In this document: positions 6,988 to 15,444 of the stretch, in pieces
How positions within the stretch are numbered: position 1 is the first letter of the stretch
How the letters are laid out: every line of letters begins with the position of its first letter
DNA from: CAYQTL01 sp964420405
GTDB lineage: Bacteria; Acidobacteriota; Thermoanaerobaculia; Thermoanaerobaculales; Sulfomarinibacteraceae
NCBI GenBank assembly: GCA_964420405.1
Contig: CAYQTL010000067.1
Coordinates: 1-28,415, forward strand
Length of the DNA: 28,415 bases
Direction of reading: 5' to 3'
Position numbers and translations under genes: made by a program
Notes under the pieces: generated by a model
Seen by the model: only the letters and a program-made list of their open reading frames with translations
Database searches by the model: none
Told to the model about the DNA's origin: nothing

Positions 6988-7895
6988 TGGGGCGAGACAG
7001 CTGGAACATCACCCAGATCCTGATCGCGCTGCACTTCGTGGCGCTGTTCCTGGTCACCGGCTACCCCGAGACGGTGCAGGCCCTGGCGCTGATCCCGGGC
7101 CTGGTCGCGGCGCGGCCGTGGACCCTGGTGACCTACCAGCTGGTGCCGCCCAGCCTGATCTGGTTCCTGTTCTCGATGATCGTGCTGTGGGTCATGGGCC
7201 GGACGCTGGAGGACGACTGGGGCTCGCCGCGGTTCCTGGCGTTCTGGGCGGTCTCCACGTTCGGCGCCGCCGGCGCGGCGATGCTGCTGGGCACGCCGCT
7301 GGCGGGCGACGTCTTCCTGTCAGCGTCGCTGCTGTTCGCCTTCGCCACCCTGTACCCGGACGTGGAGTTCCGCCTGTTCCTGCTGGTGCCGGTGAAGGTC
7401 AAGTGGATCGCGGTCTTCGCCGGCGGCGGGCTCGTCGTGACCAGCTTCGCCTACGGTGTGCTCGGCGGGATCGTCAACCTTGTCGGGATGTCGGCGGGGT
7501 ACCTGTTCTTCCTCGCCACCCGCAACATGCCGACCCGCCGCAAGCTGTTCTACGAGCTCAAGAAGAGGAAGGCCGAGAAGGCGGTCCAGGCCGAGAGCAG
7601 CGCCGCCGAGCAGCGCAACCGGGTGTGGGACCCGCGGGTGCGGGAGGCGGAGGCGCGGGCGCGGGAGCTCGGCCGCGTCGACGACCGGGACCTGCCGCTG
7701 CTCGAAGAGCTCGACCGGGGTGTGGATCCGGGTGTGACGGTGTGTGCGCCGAGTGAGTTCGGCTACACCGACGACGACGTCTGCCGGGCGTGCTCGGGGT
7801 ACGCCGAGTGTGCGGCCCGCCGCATCCGGATGGCCGCCGAGGAGGGGGACGGGGCGGTCGAACGCAGGGCAGCCGGCGGATCGGGCGCCGAGTGA
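6987..7895 (+). CDS. rhomboid-like membrane protein, predicted catalytically inactive, with Cys-rich tail
   Basis: This 302-residue protein is translationally coupled to mutL (ATG shares the A of the TGA). Residues 1-175 form about six membrane segments with rhomboid-type features, including GRTLEDDWGSPRFLAFW (71-87), the loop and helix that precede the catalytic serine helix in rhomboid proteases. The usual GxSG is replaced by LSASLL (Ser112/Ser114, no glycines). The catalytic histidine helix reads NLVGMSAG with Asn164 where His is expected, so protease activity is unlikely. A basic/acidic helical region (185-245) follows. The tail has Cys253, then Cys266-x2-Cys269-x5-Cys275, which could bind a metal. 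Function is unknown. A scaffolding or quality-control pseudoprotease is one possibility. Confidence 0.75.
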   Translation: MGRDSWNITQILIALHFVALFLVTGYPETVQALALIPGLVAARPWTLVTYQLVPPSLIWFLFSMIVLWVMGRTLEDDWGSPRFLAFWAVSTFGAAGAAMLLGTPLAGDVFLSASLLFAFATLYPDVEFRLFLLVPVKVKWIAVFAGGGLVVTSFAYGVLGGIVNLVGMSAGYLFFLATRNMPTRRKLFYELKKRKAEKAVQAESSAAEQRNRVWDPRVREAEARARELGRVDDRDLPLLEELDRGVDPGVTVCAPSEFGYTDDDVCRACSGYAECAARRIRMAAEEGDGAVERRAAGGSGAE

Positions 7896-8195
7896 GCTGC
7901 TCGCGGCCTCCGGCCGCGGCGAACGCCCCCGGAGGAGCGAGGGGCTGTACGCCGCCCCGCTGTCACTGCCGGGGAACAGGCGAGACGGGAGTCGGGGGTG
8001 GGACGCGGGCGGCCGAGCCGCAGTGCCGTGCCCCCCGACGACACGGATCGGAGCCGCGACCCCCTGAACACTGGCGCTGTCCTCGCCGCTCACCCTGTCG
8101 CTGAACGCGACCGCCCCAGCCGGATCGGACAACGGGATCGGAGCGGGGACGGAGTCGGATACGGGGAAATCGGCCCGCGCCGGGTCACGCCCGGC
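7896..8195. other. convergent intergenic region with hairpins and degenerate ATCGG repeats
   Basis: No gene is recognised between the convergent rhomboid-like and glycoside hydrolase genes. A 7-bp perfect stem follows the rhomboid stop (listed separately). On the other side CCGGG/CCCGG (8180-8194) sits next to the hydrolase stop, and GGCTC/GAGCC (8193-8205) spans that stop. From about 8120 to 8171 there are degenerate (G)ATCGG/GGAC units related to the hexamer repeat family, without regular G3N3 spacing. Confidence 0.6.
7902..7918 (+). terminator. GC hairpin after the mutL-rhomboid unit
   Basis: CGCGGCC-TCC-GGCCGCG forms a perfect 7-bp stem with a three-base loop beginning 7 bases after the TGA. 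There is no T-run, so it is a candidate terminator or mRNA 3'-end stabiliser only. Confidence 0.45.
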
Positions 8196-9347
8196 TCACC
8201 GAGCCGGAGCGGTCCACGGGCCGATGCCGTTCTCGAAGCCGTCGACGAGCAGCTGGCGGGGGACGACGTCGCGGACGTGGCCGGCGACCCGGGCGAGAGC
8301 GTGCCACGACGGCTTCGGGTCGAGTCGCTCGTCGAGCACGCCGTCGCGCTGGCGCGAGCCGTCGTCGCACCACAGCCCGGTGTCGGTCGCCTTGAACCAC
8401 AGCGCCGCATCGGCGCCGGCGTTGCCGAGGCAGACCATCAGCTCCTCGAGCAACTCGCCCTGGGCGACGGGATCCTGCGAGCTGTACCCGACGCAGTCGG
8501 TGATCAGCTCGACGGAGTTGAGCTCGGTCACGACGATCGGCGTGGAGATCCGCCCGGCGGCGTCGAGCTCGGCGCGGACCGCCCGCACCGCGTCGGCGGA
8601 CTCGGCGGTGGACCAGTGATAGAGGTGGACGGTGAGCACGTCGAACCGGCCTTGCGTGGCCACACGCCGGACCCACTCGAGGCCGGTGGTCCGGTTCCAC
8701 GGGTGCAGGATGACGGCCGGCGCCGCCACGAGTGCCGTCGGGTGCGCTGCGTGGACCGCGTCCGTGGCGTCGTTCAGCAGGGCGAGGTAGTCGTCGATCG
8801 ACCCGGCGAAGAACTCCGGCACGTTGGGCTCGTTCCAGATCTCCCAGAGCGCGACGTCGGGATAGCGCCCGACGACGGCGGTCACGAACCGGATCCAGTC
8901 CGCCGGGTCCGCGGGGGGGTGCCGGTCCGGATGGGGGTCGTCGGGCGCGCTCGAGGCCCATGTTGGGGTGTCACGGAGCGTCACCACCAGGGTCGTGTCG
9001 TCGCCGTACAGCGTCGCCAGGAGATCGTCGTACAGCGGCCAGTCGAAGACGCCGGGCTCGGCCTCGAGCTTCTCCCAGTGGATCTTGTTCCCGAGCACAG
9101 CCGCGCCGGCGGCCCGCAGGCGCGCGGCGACGGTCGACGGGTCGGGCTGGTCGGGGTTGACCGAGTTCAGCTCCTTGGTGCACACGCCGGCGAAGCCCGC
9201 TCCCACGCCGTGCAACGGCAGCCCGTCGAGAGGGCAACGTCGCGGCGGTGACGTGCCGGCTCCCGTCGCCGCGAAGGCGACGACCAGGGCCGTGGCCGGC
9301 CCGACTACACGCCACCGCCGACGGTCGAGGGGAGAGCGCGTCCACAC
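8196..9347 (-). CDS. secreted clan-A glycoside hydrolase (cellulase/xylosidase-like TIM barrel)
   Basis: The protein is 383 residues from the GTG at 9347. It begins with a basic N-terminus and a hydrophobic core (RVVGPATALVVAFAATGAG), a Sec-type signal, and continues as a (beta/alpha)8 barrel. LWEIWNEPN carries the acid/base Glu after Asn typical of clan GH-A. VVTELNSVE carries the expected nucleophile Glu about 100 residues later. GNKIHWEKLEAEPGVFDW near the N-terminus matches GH39/GH5-type enzymes. The substrate is unknown, plausibly a plant or microbial beta-glycan. The extreme C-terminus, VDGFENGIGPWT, resembles the tail of the exported protein at 22195-24420. A longer start (GTG 9395) adds 16 residues that push the signal inward. 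GTG 9347 has a -10-like TATCGT 6 bases upstream, so I prefer it. Confidence 0.82.
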   Translation of the reverse strand: MWTRSPLDRRRWRVVGPATALVVAFAATGAGTSPPRRCPLDGLPLHGVGAGFAGVCTKELNSVNPDQPDPSTVAARLRAAGAAVLGNKIHWEKLEAEPGVFDWPLYDDLLATLYGDDTTLVVTLRDTPTWASSAPDDPHPDRHPPADPADWIRFVTAVVGRYPDVALWEIWNEPNVPEFFAGSIDDYLALLNDATDAVHAAHPTALVAAPAVILHPWNRTTGLEWVRRVATQGRFDVLTVHLYHWSTAESADAVRAVRAELDAAGRISTPIVVTELNSVELITDCVGYSSQDPVAQGELLEELMVCLGNAGADAALWFKATDTGLWCDDGSRQRDGVLDERLDPKPSWHALARVAGHVRDVVPRQLLVDGFENGIGPWTAPAR

Positions 9348-9353
9348 GGTGCC

Positions 9354-9359
9354 ACGATA
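9354..9359 (-). promoter_or_regulatory. -10-like hexamer TATCGT before the glycoside hydrolase GTG
   Basis: On the minus strand TATCGT occupies -12 to -7 relative to the GTG at 9347, leaving GGCACC between. No Shine-Dalgarno sequence is present. This mirrors the mutL and nrfH starts and supports a leaderless transcript. No clear -35 is visible. Confidence 0.4.
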
Positions 9360-9428
9360 CCGCGGATCCAGGCGTCCATGGTGCGAGGCCGTCACTTGAG
9401 ATGAGATCGAGAATCAGAACCTCTGTCC

Positions 9429-9457
9429 TTGAATTCGTGAACTTCTTCACATAAACT
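9429..9457 (+). promoter_or_regulatory. sigma70-type promoter of the redox operon with an internal inverted repeat
   Basis: TTGAAT (9429-9434) and TAAACT (9452-9457) are separated by exactly 17 bases in an AT-rich patch that stands out in this GC-rich DNA. The predicted start is near 9464, giving a leader of about 70 bases before the P-loop ATPase gene. Within the spacer, GTGAA-CTTC-TTCAC (9437-9450) is a perfect 5-4-5 inverted repeat, a good candidate operator for a repressor. Confidence 0.65.
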
Positions 9458-9534
9458 GGCGGCCGGCGGAGACCGACCGGGCTGGGTCGGCACCGACCTC
9501 CGATCGACTCCCATCGCATCGCGTGGAGACCACC

Positions 9535-10254
9535 GTGGACCGGCGACGAGTCACAGTCTTCCTCGGCCACTTCGGCAGCGGCAAGACCGAGATCGCGCTC
9601 AACCGTGCGCTCGATCTCGCCGCCCGGGGCGTGGCCGTGACGGTCGCCGACCTCGACGTGGTCAAGCCGTACTTCCGGACCCGCTCGGGGCGGGCGATCC
9701 TCGCCGACGCGGGCGTCGAGCTGCTCGCCCCGGAGGGGCCCAACATCCACGCCGACCTGCCGATCATCGTGCCTCAGATCCGTAGCGCGCTGCGATCCGG
9801 GGAGCGACGGCTGATTCTCGACGTCGGCGGAGACGACACCGGCGCCCGCGTGCTCGGCTCCCTCGCCGACGTGCTCCCGGTCGACGACACCGACGTCCTG
9901 GCGGTGCTGAACTTCCGCCGTCCGTCGACGCCCGACGTGGCCTCGGCGGTCGCCATGGTGCGGGCCATCGAGGCGGTCGGACGGGTGCGCGTGACGGGTC
10001 TCGTCTCCAACACCCATCTGATGGCCGAGACGACTCCGGAGGTCGTGCTCGACGGATATCGCAACGCGCGCGAGGCGGCCGACCGGCTCGGGGTCCCCGT
10101 GACCGCTGTGACGGTGGTCGACGGCTGTGCCGGAGACCTCGACCGGGCCGCGCTCGACTGCCCGCTGGTGGTGCTGCGCAGGATCGTGCGGCCGCCCCAC
10201 GAGGCGACCGACCGTCGTCTCCGGCAGACCGGTCCGCTGTTCGTGGTGAACTGA
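9535..10254 (+). CDS. P-loop ATP-binding protein at the head of the oxidoreductase operon
   Basis: The 239-residue protein has a Walker A motif GHFGSGKTE near residues 11-19, directly after the first beta strand. ADLDVVKPYFRTR near 38-50 resembles the switch/second-strand region of SIMIBI-class (MinD/CobQ-like) ATPases. ILDVGGDDTGARVLG is a likely Walker B/switch region. The rest is an alpha/beta fold with no membrane segment. The true function is unknown. Its place 15 bases before the ferredoxin gene suggests a maturation, insertion or regulatory factor for the iron-sulfur oxidoreductase, which is an inference. GTG 9535 is chosen because GGAG lies six bases upstream. An in-frame GTG at 9523 would add four residues. 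Confidence 0.8.
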   Translation: MDRRRVTVFLGHFGSGKTEIALNRALDLAARGVAVTVADLDVVKPYFRTRSGRAILADAGVELLAPEGPNIHADLPIIVPQIRSALRSGERRLILDVGGDDTGARVLGSLADVLPVDDTDVLAVLNFRRPSTPDVASAVAMVRAIEAVGRVRVTGLVSNTHLMAETTPEVVLDGYRNAREAADRLGVPVTAVTVVDGCAGDLDRAALDCPLVVLRRIVRPPHEATDRRLRQTGPLFVVN

Positions 10255-10269
10255 GAAAGGAGGGCCCGG

Positions 10270-10503
10270 GTGTCACAGATCCTCATCGACCCCGATCGCT
10301 GCAAGGGGTGCGAGCTGTGCGTCCAGGCGTGCCCGCAGGAGATCCTGGGCATGGGCTCGAAGATCAACACGAAGGGGTACTTCTACGCCGAGGTGGTGGA
10401 GCAGCCACGGTGCATCGGCTGCCGCCTGTGCTGCATCACCTGCCCCGACATGGCGATCACCATGCGGGTCCACGGCACGATGTACCACTACTTCGCGTAC
10501 TGA
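10270..10503 (+). CDS. 2x[4Fe-4S] ferredoxin, delta subunit of a 2-oxoacid:ferredoxin oxidoreductase
   Basis: This 77-residue protein has two complete ferredoxin motifs, CKGCELCVQACP and CIGCRLCCITCP, separated by about 25 residues. The layout is that of KorD/OorD/VorD delta subunits that relay electrons from the TPP-bearing subunits. The GTG start at 10270 follows a near-perfect Shine-Dalgarno sequence, AAAGGAGGG (10256-10264), six bases upstream, so the gene is probably strongly translated. It lies between the P-loop ATPase and the alpha subunit gene, giving the order delta-alpha-beta-gamma known from oorDABC-type 2-oxoglutarate synthases. The C-terminus MYHYFAY is aromatic, as in other delta subunits. 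The gap to the alpha gene holds an inverted hexamer repeat. Confidence 0.9.
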   Translation: MSQILIDPDRCKGCELCVQACPQEILGMGSKINTKGYFYAEVVEQPRCIGCRLCCITCPDMAITMRVHGTMYHYFAY

Positions 10504-10529
10504 CAGGCGGTCGACGTCCGATGACCACT

Positions 10530-10613
10530 CCGATCCCGATCCCGATCCCGCTTTCGCTCCCGGAGGGGGGACGGGTGCGTCGGGATCGGGAACGGGGTCG
10601 GGATCGGGATCGG
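10530..10613. repeat. inverted pair of hexamer repeat arrays between the delta and alpha genes
   Basis: A (CCCGAT)n array (10530-10550, CCC tracts at 10535, 10541, 10547) is followed after about 30 bases by a (GGGATC)n array (10580-10613, G tracts at 10582, 10588, 10594, 10600, 10606). The outer 15 bases, 10530-10544 and 10599-10613, are perfectly complementary, so the RNA could form a long hairpin. The G-rich arm alone fits a quadruplex pattern. Confidence 0.85.
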
Positions 10614-10651
10614 CCCGGTTGCCGGTCCACGACCTCCGAACGGAGAGCGAG

Positions 10652-11720
10652 ATGACCAAGAAGCTCATGAAGGGTGCCGAGGCGATCGGGGAGGCGGCGA
10701 TCCAGGCCGGCTGCCGGCTGTTCTTCGGCTACCCGATCACGCCCCAAAACGAGATCCCCGAGTACATGTCGCTGCGGCTGCCGCAGGTGGGCGGGACCTT
10801 CGTCCAGGCGGAGTCCGAGGTCGCCGCCTCCAACATGCTCTACGGCGCGTCCGGCTCCGGCGAACGGGTGATGACCTCGTCGTCGTCCCCCGGCGTCTCC
10901 CTGATGGCCGAGGCGATCTCCTACCTCGCCGGTGCCGAGCTGCCGGTGGTGATCGTCAGCATCATGCGCGCCGGACCCGGCCTCGGCGGCATCCTGCCGT
11001 CCCAGGGCGACTACTTCCAGGCCACCAAGGGGATGGCCCACGGCGACTTCCGGCTGCTGACGCTGGCGCCGTGGTCGGTCCAGGAGGCGGCGGACCTGGT
11101 GCGGGACGCCTTCGACCTCGCCGACTTCTACCGCAACCCGGTGCTCGTGGTCGGCGACGGCCTGATCGGGCAGATGATGGAGCCGGTCGAGTTCTCGGAC
11201 GACCGGGAGCCGATCAAGCAGCTCGAGCCCAAGACCTGGGCGGCCACCGGCTGGAAGGGCGACCGCCCGAAGGCGATCATCAACTCGCTGTTCCTCGACC
11301 CGGAGGAGCTCGAGCGGCACAACCTCAAGCTCAAGGCCAAGTACGACCTGATGGTCCGCGACGAGGTGCGTCACGCCTCCTACGGCGTCGACGAGGAGTA
11401 CGACGTGCTGATCGTCGCCTACGGCACCGTCGCCCGGGTCTGCCTGACGGCGATGGAGGAGCTCGCCGAGCGCGGTCTGAAGGTCGCGATGATCCGGCCG
11501 GTCTCGCTCTTCCCGTACCCGTACGACGTCGTCCGCGCCGCCGCCGACCGCGCCAAGGCCGTGCTGGTGGTGGAGCTGTCCACCGGCCAGATGCTCGAGG
11601 ACGTGCGGCTCGCCCTCGAGGGCACGCGTCCGATCCACTTCCACTGCCGGCTCGGGGGGATGCTGGTGACCCCCGAGGAGGTGGTCGCCAAGGTCGAGGG
11701 GATCCTCGGGGAGGTGTCCG

Positions 11721-11728
<8 letters not shown>
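10652..11728 (+). CDS. vorB: 2-oxoacid:ferredoxin oxidoreductase alpha subunit (VorB/KorA-like)
   Basis: This 358-residue subunit pairs with the beta subunit to oxidatively decarboxylate a 2-oxoacid to acyl-CoA plus CO2 with reduction of ferredoxin. The N-terminal pyrimidine-binding domain shows LMKGAEAIGEAAI, FFGYPITPQNEIPEY, VQAESEVAASNMLYGA and MTSSSSPGVSLMAEAISYL. ELPVVIVSIMRAGPGLGGI and PSQGDYFQATKG follow, a pattern very close to VorB-type (3-methyl-2-oxobutanoate) alpha subunits. The KorA/OorA 2-oxoglutarate type is the alternative. Substrate cannot be fixed from sequence alone. ATG 10652 is chosen because GGAGAG lies just upstream. An earlier ATG at 10619 would start inside the repeat flank. 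The 3' end overlaps the beta gene by 8 bases. Confidence 0.9.
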
Positions 11729-12500
<772 letters not shown>

Positions 12501-12510
12501 GGAGGACGCG

Positions 12511-13068
12511 ATGCAGAACGACGTCATCATGGCGGGCTTCGGCGGGCAGGGGATCCTGCTGATCGGCAAGATGCTGGCCTACGCCGGGATGCACGAGGGC
12601 AAGGAGGTCTCCTGGCTGCCCTCGTACGGCCCCGAGATGCGCGGCGGCACCTGCAACTGCACGGTCGTGATCTCGGACCGGCCGGTCGGCTCGCCGGTGA
12701 TCCGGTCGCCGCGGGCGGTGGTGGCCATGAACCTGCCGTCGCTCGACAAGTTCGAGCCCGACCTGCGGCCCGGTGGGCTGCTGATCATCAACTCGTCGCT
12801 GATCGACCGCGGCGCGAGCCGGGACGACGTCGAGGTGCTGCTGGTGCCGGCCAACGAGATCGCCCACGAGCTGGGCAACCCGCGCGGCGCCAACATGGTC
12901 GCCCTGGGCGCCTACATCGGCGCCACCGGGGCCGCGACCCTCGAGGAGGTCGAGAAGGTCGTCCGCGAGACCTTCGCCGCCAAGCCGAAGGTGATTGACG
13001 TCAACATCGAGGCGCTGCACCGCGGCTACGAGCTCGCGGCGGGCGCCCGCGAGCCGGTCGAGGCGTGA
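12511..13068 (+). CDS. 2-oxoacid:ferredoxin oxidoreductase gamma subunit
   Basis: A 185-residue gamma-type subunit with the N-terminal AGFGGQGILLIGKMLAYAG motif, PSYGPEMRGGTCNCTVVISD and VAMNLPSLDKF, all characteristic of the KorC/VorC/PorC domain that contributes to CoA binding and subunit assembly. A GGGAGG-type ribosome-binding site precedes ATG 12511. The stop at 13066-13068 sits 11 bases before the nuoE-like ATG, so the diaphorase genes are in the same transcription unit. With the delta, alpha and beta genes this completes a four-subunit enzyme. Confidence 0.93.
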   Translation: MQNDVIMAGFGGQGILLIGKMLAYAGMHEGKEVSWLPSYGPEMRGGTCNCTVVISDRPVGSPVIRSPRAVVAMNLPSLDKFEPDLRPGGLLIINSSLIDRGASRDDVEVLLVPANEIAHELGNPRGANMVALGAYIGATGAATLEEVEKVVRETFAAKPKVIDVNIEALHRGYELAAGAREPVEA

Positions 13069-13079
13069 GGGGAGGGGAC

Positions 13080-13562
13080 ATGCCCGAGCAGGCGTGTGTC
13101 GACATGACGAAGACCGACGCGATCCTCGAGCGCTACCCGCGCGAGGAGCCGTCGCTGATCCAGGTGCTCCAGGACGTCCAGCGGGCCTACAACTACCTCC
13201 CGTGCGACGTCCTCGTGAAGGTCGCCGAGGCGCTCGACGTGCCGCTCGCCAAGGTGTTCTCGGTGGCGACGTTCTACAAGGCGTTCGCCCTCGAGCCCCA
13301 GGGCGAGACGATCGTGCGGGTGTGCATGGGGACCGCCTGCCACATCCGGGGCGCGGGCATGCTGGTGGACGAGCTCCAGCGCCAGCTCGGGATCGGGCCC
13401 GACGAGACCACCGAGGATCTGAAGTTCACCGTCAAGACGGTCAACTGCGTCGGCGCGTGCGCGATGGCGCCGGTGGTGATCGTGGGGGAGAGGTACTGGG
13501 GAAGCGCCAAGCCTGCCCGGGTCTCCAAGTACCTGGCCGAGGGAGGCGACGATGCGAGTTGA
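13080..13562 (+). CDS. nuoE: NuoE-like [2Fe-2S] thioredoxin-fold subunit (NuoE/HoxE/HydC)
   Basis: A 160-residue subunit of an NAD(H)-handling flavoprotein module. The N-terminal helical bundle (RYPREEPSLIQVLQDVQRAY) is followed by a thioredoxin-like [2Fe-2S] domain with ligands Cys82-x4-Cys87 (CMGTAC) and Cys123-x3-Cys127 (CVGAC). The family is shared by complex I NuoE, the HoxE diaphorase and HydC of multimeric hydrogenases. ATG 13080 follows a GGGGAGGGG stretch at the right distance. An in-frame GTG at 13065 would add five residues. The gene overlaps the NuoF-like gene by 11 bases. Its presence right after a 2-oxoacid oxidoreductase, and not a nuo cluster, indicates a dedicated partner role. 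Confidence 0.92.
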   Translation: MPEQACVDMTKTDAILERYPREEPSLIQVLQDVQRAYNYLPCDVLVKVAEALDVPLAKVFSVATFYKAFALEPQGETIVRVCMGTACHIRGAGMLVDELQRQLGIGPDETTEDLKFTVKTVNCVGACAMAPVVIVGERYWGSAKPARVSKYLAEGGDDAS

Positions 13563-15444
13563 CTCGAGGACGGCGTTCGAGGCGCTCCAGGCCGAGGCGC
13601 GGGGCCGCAACGCCGGGCGCAAGCAGCAGGTGCTGGTGTGCTGCGGCACCGGCTGCCTCGCCTCGGGGGCGAAGAAGGTCGCCGCCGCCTTCAGCGACGA
13701 GGTGGCGCGGCGCGGCCTCGACACCGAGGTCGGGATGTTCGTCAAGCCCACCGGCTGCCACGGTTTCTGCGAGCGCGGGCCGCTGGTGGCGCTGCAGCCG
13801 TCGGGAATCCTGTACACCAAGGTCAAGCCGGCCGACGTCGAGAAGATCGTCGAGAAGACCCTTCTCGGCGGCGAGGTCATCCAGCGGCTGCTGTACAAGA
13901 ACCCGGTCGACGGCGAGCGCGTCGAGCAGTACGCCGAGGTGCCGTTCTACAAGCACCAGGTGCGGGTGGCGATGCGCAACATCGGCCGGATCGACCCCAC
14001 CGACATCCTCGACGCCGTCGCCGAGGGAGCCTACGAGGGCCTCGCGAAGGCGCTGTTCGAGCTGACCCCCGAGCAGGTGCTCGACGAGGTCGCGACCTCC
14101 GGCCAGCGGGGCCGGGGCGGCGCCGGTTTCAACACCGCCCGCAAGTGGCGCTCCTGTCGGAACGCCCCGGGCGAGCGGCGCTTCGTCCTGTGCAACGGCG
14201 ACGAGGGCGACCCCGGGGCCTTCAAGGACCGCTCGATCATGGAGGGCGACCCGCACTCGGTGCTCGAGGGGATGGTGATCGGCGCCTACGCCGTCGGCGC
14301 CCACGAGGGGTACATCTACGTCCGCGACGAGTACCCGCTGGCGGTCGTCAACCTCACGATCGCCATCGAGCAGGCGAAGAAGCTCGGCCTTCTGGGCCAG
14401 GACATCATGGGTACCGGCTTCGACTTCGACGTCCGCATCTCGCGCGGCGGCGGCGCCTTCGTGTGCGGCGAGTCGTCGGCCCTGATGCGCTCGCTGGAGG
14501 GCAAGTCCGGCGAGCCGCGCGCCAAGTACGTCCACTCCACCGACAAGGGGCTGTTCGACCTGCCGACGGTGCTCAACAACGTCGAGACCTGGGCAGGGAT
14601 CGGCGCCATCGTCGCCCGCGGCGGCGACTGGTTCGCCTCCATGGGGACGAGGAAGTCGAAGGGAACCAAGGCGTTCTCGCTGGTGGGCAAGGTCAAGAAC
14701 ACCGGCCTCATCGAGCTGCCGATGGGCACCACCCTCAGGCACATCATCTACGACATCGGCGGCGGCATCGCCGGCGACCGGCCGTTCAAGGCGGTCCAGA
14801 CCGGCGGCCCGTCGGGCGGCTGCGTCCCCGAGCACCTGCTCGACCTGCCGGTCGACTACGAGAAGCTCACCGAGGCGGGCTCGATGATGGGTTCGGGCGG
14901 CATGATCGTGATGGACGACCGTACCTGCATGGTCGACGTCGCGCGGTACTTTCTGGCGTTCCTCACCGAGGAGTCGTGCGGCAAGTGCGTGCCGTGTCGC
15001 GAGGGCCTCAAGCAGATGCTCGCGATCTTCGACGACCTGGTCGCGGGCCGCGGCCGTTTCGGCGACATCGAGCGCATCGAGCGGCTCGCGGCGGGCATGC
15101 AGCTCGGCTCCCTGTGCGAGCTGGGCAAGTCGGCGCCCAACCCGGTGCTGTCCACCCTGCAGTACTTCCGCGACGAGTATCAGGCCCACATCGACGCCAA
15201 GGCCTGCCCGGCGGGAATCTGCCGCGAGCTGACCGCGTACGAGATCATCCAGGACGAGTGCGACGGCTGCCACGCCTGCTTCAAGGCCTGCCCGGTCGAC
15301 GCCATCGAGGGGGTCGTCAAGGAGAAGCACGTCATCCACCACGACGTGTGCATCTCCTGCGGCGCCTGCTTCGACGTCTGCCCGACGAGCGCGATCCGGA
15401 CCTTCCCGAAGGTCGAGCTCGAGAAGCCCGCGGAGGTGGTGTGA
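13552..15444 (+). CDS. nuoF: NuoF/HydB-like NAD(H)- and FMN-binding flavoprotein with extra FeS domains
   Basis: The 630-residue subunit is much longer than complex I NuoF (~440). Residues 1-110 are a thioredoxin-like [2Fe-2S] domain (CCGTGC at 30-35, TGCHGFC at 67-73). Residues 130-540 are the NADH/FMN core: GRGGAGF (187-193), CNGDEGDPGAFKDR (214-227), and the [4Fe-4S] ligands ESCGKCVPCREG (475-484) plus Cys522. The C-terminus adds two [4Fe-4S] clusters, CDGCHACFKACP and CISCGACFDVCP. This arrangement matches HydB/HndC/NADP-reducing-hydrogenase subunits, several of which take part in flavin-based electron bifurcation. No hydrogenase subunit follows, so here it probably exchanges electrons between NAD(P)(H) and ferredoxin or the oxoacid oxidoreductase. 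The stop overlaps the next ATG. Confidence 0.93.
   Translation: MRVDSRTAFEALQAEARGRNAGRKQQVLVCCGTGCLASGAKKVAAAFSDEVARRGLDTEVGMFVKPTGCHGFCERGPLVALQPSGILYTKVKPADVEKIVEKTLLGGEVIQRLLYKNPVDGERVEQYAEVPFYKHQVRVAMRNIGRIDPTDILDAVAEGAYEGLAKALFELTPEQVLDEVATSGQRGRGGAGFNTARKWRSCRNAPGERRFVLCNGDEGDPGAFKDRSIMEGDPHSVLEGMVIGAYAVGAHEGYIYVRDEYPLAVVNLTIAIEQAKKLGLLGQDIMGTGFDFDVRISRGGGAFVCGESSALMRSLEGKSGEPRAKYVHSTDKGLFDLPTVLNNVETWAGIGAIVARGGDWFASMGTRKSKGTKAFSLVGKVKNTGLIELPMGTTLRHIIYDIGGGIAGDRPFKAVQTGGPSGGCVPEHLLDLPVDYEKLTEAGSMMGSGGMIVMDDRTCMVDVARYFLAFLTEESCGKCVPCREGLKQMLAIFDDLVAGRGRFGDIERIERLAAGMQLGSLCELGKSAPNPVLSTLQYFRDEYQAHIDAKACPAGICRELTAYEIIQDECDGCHACFKACPVDAIEGVVKEKHVIHHDVCISCGACFDVCPTSAIRTFPKVELEKPAEVV

Noticed and set aside
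12995..13004. TTGACGTCAA palindrome resembling the nrfHA operator
   Set aside because: It lies inside the gamma subunit coding sequence, lacks the four-base spacer and is explained by the codons it encodes.
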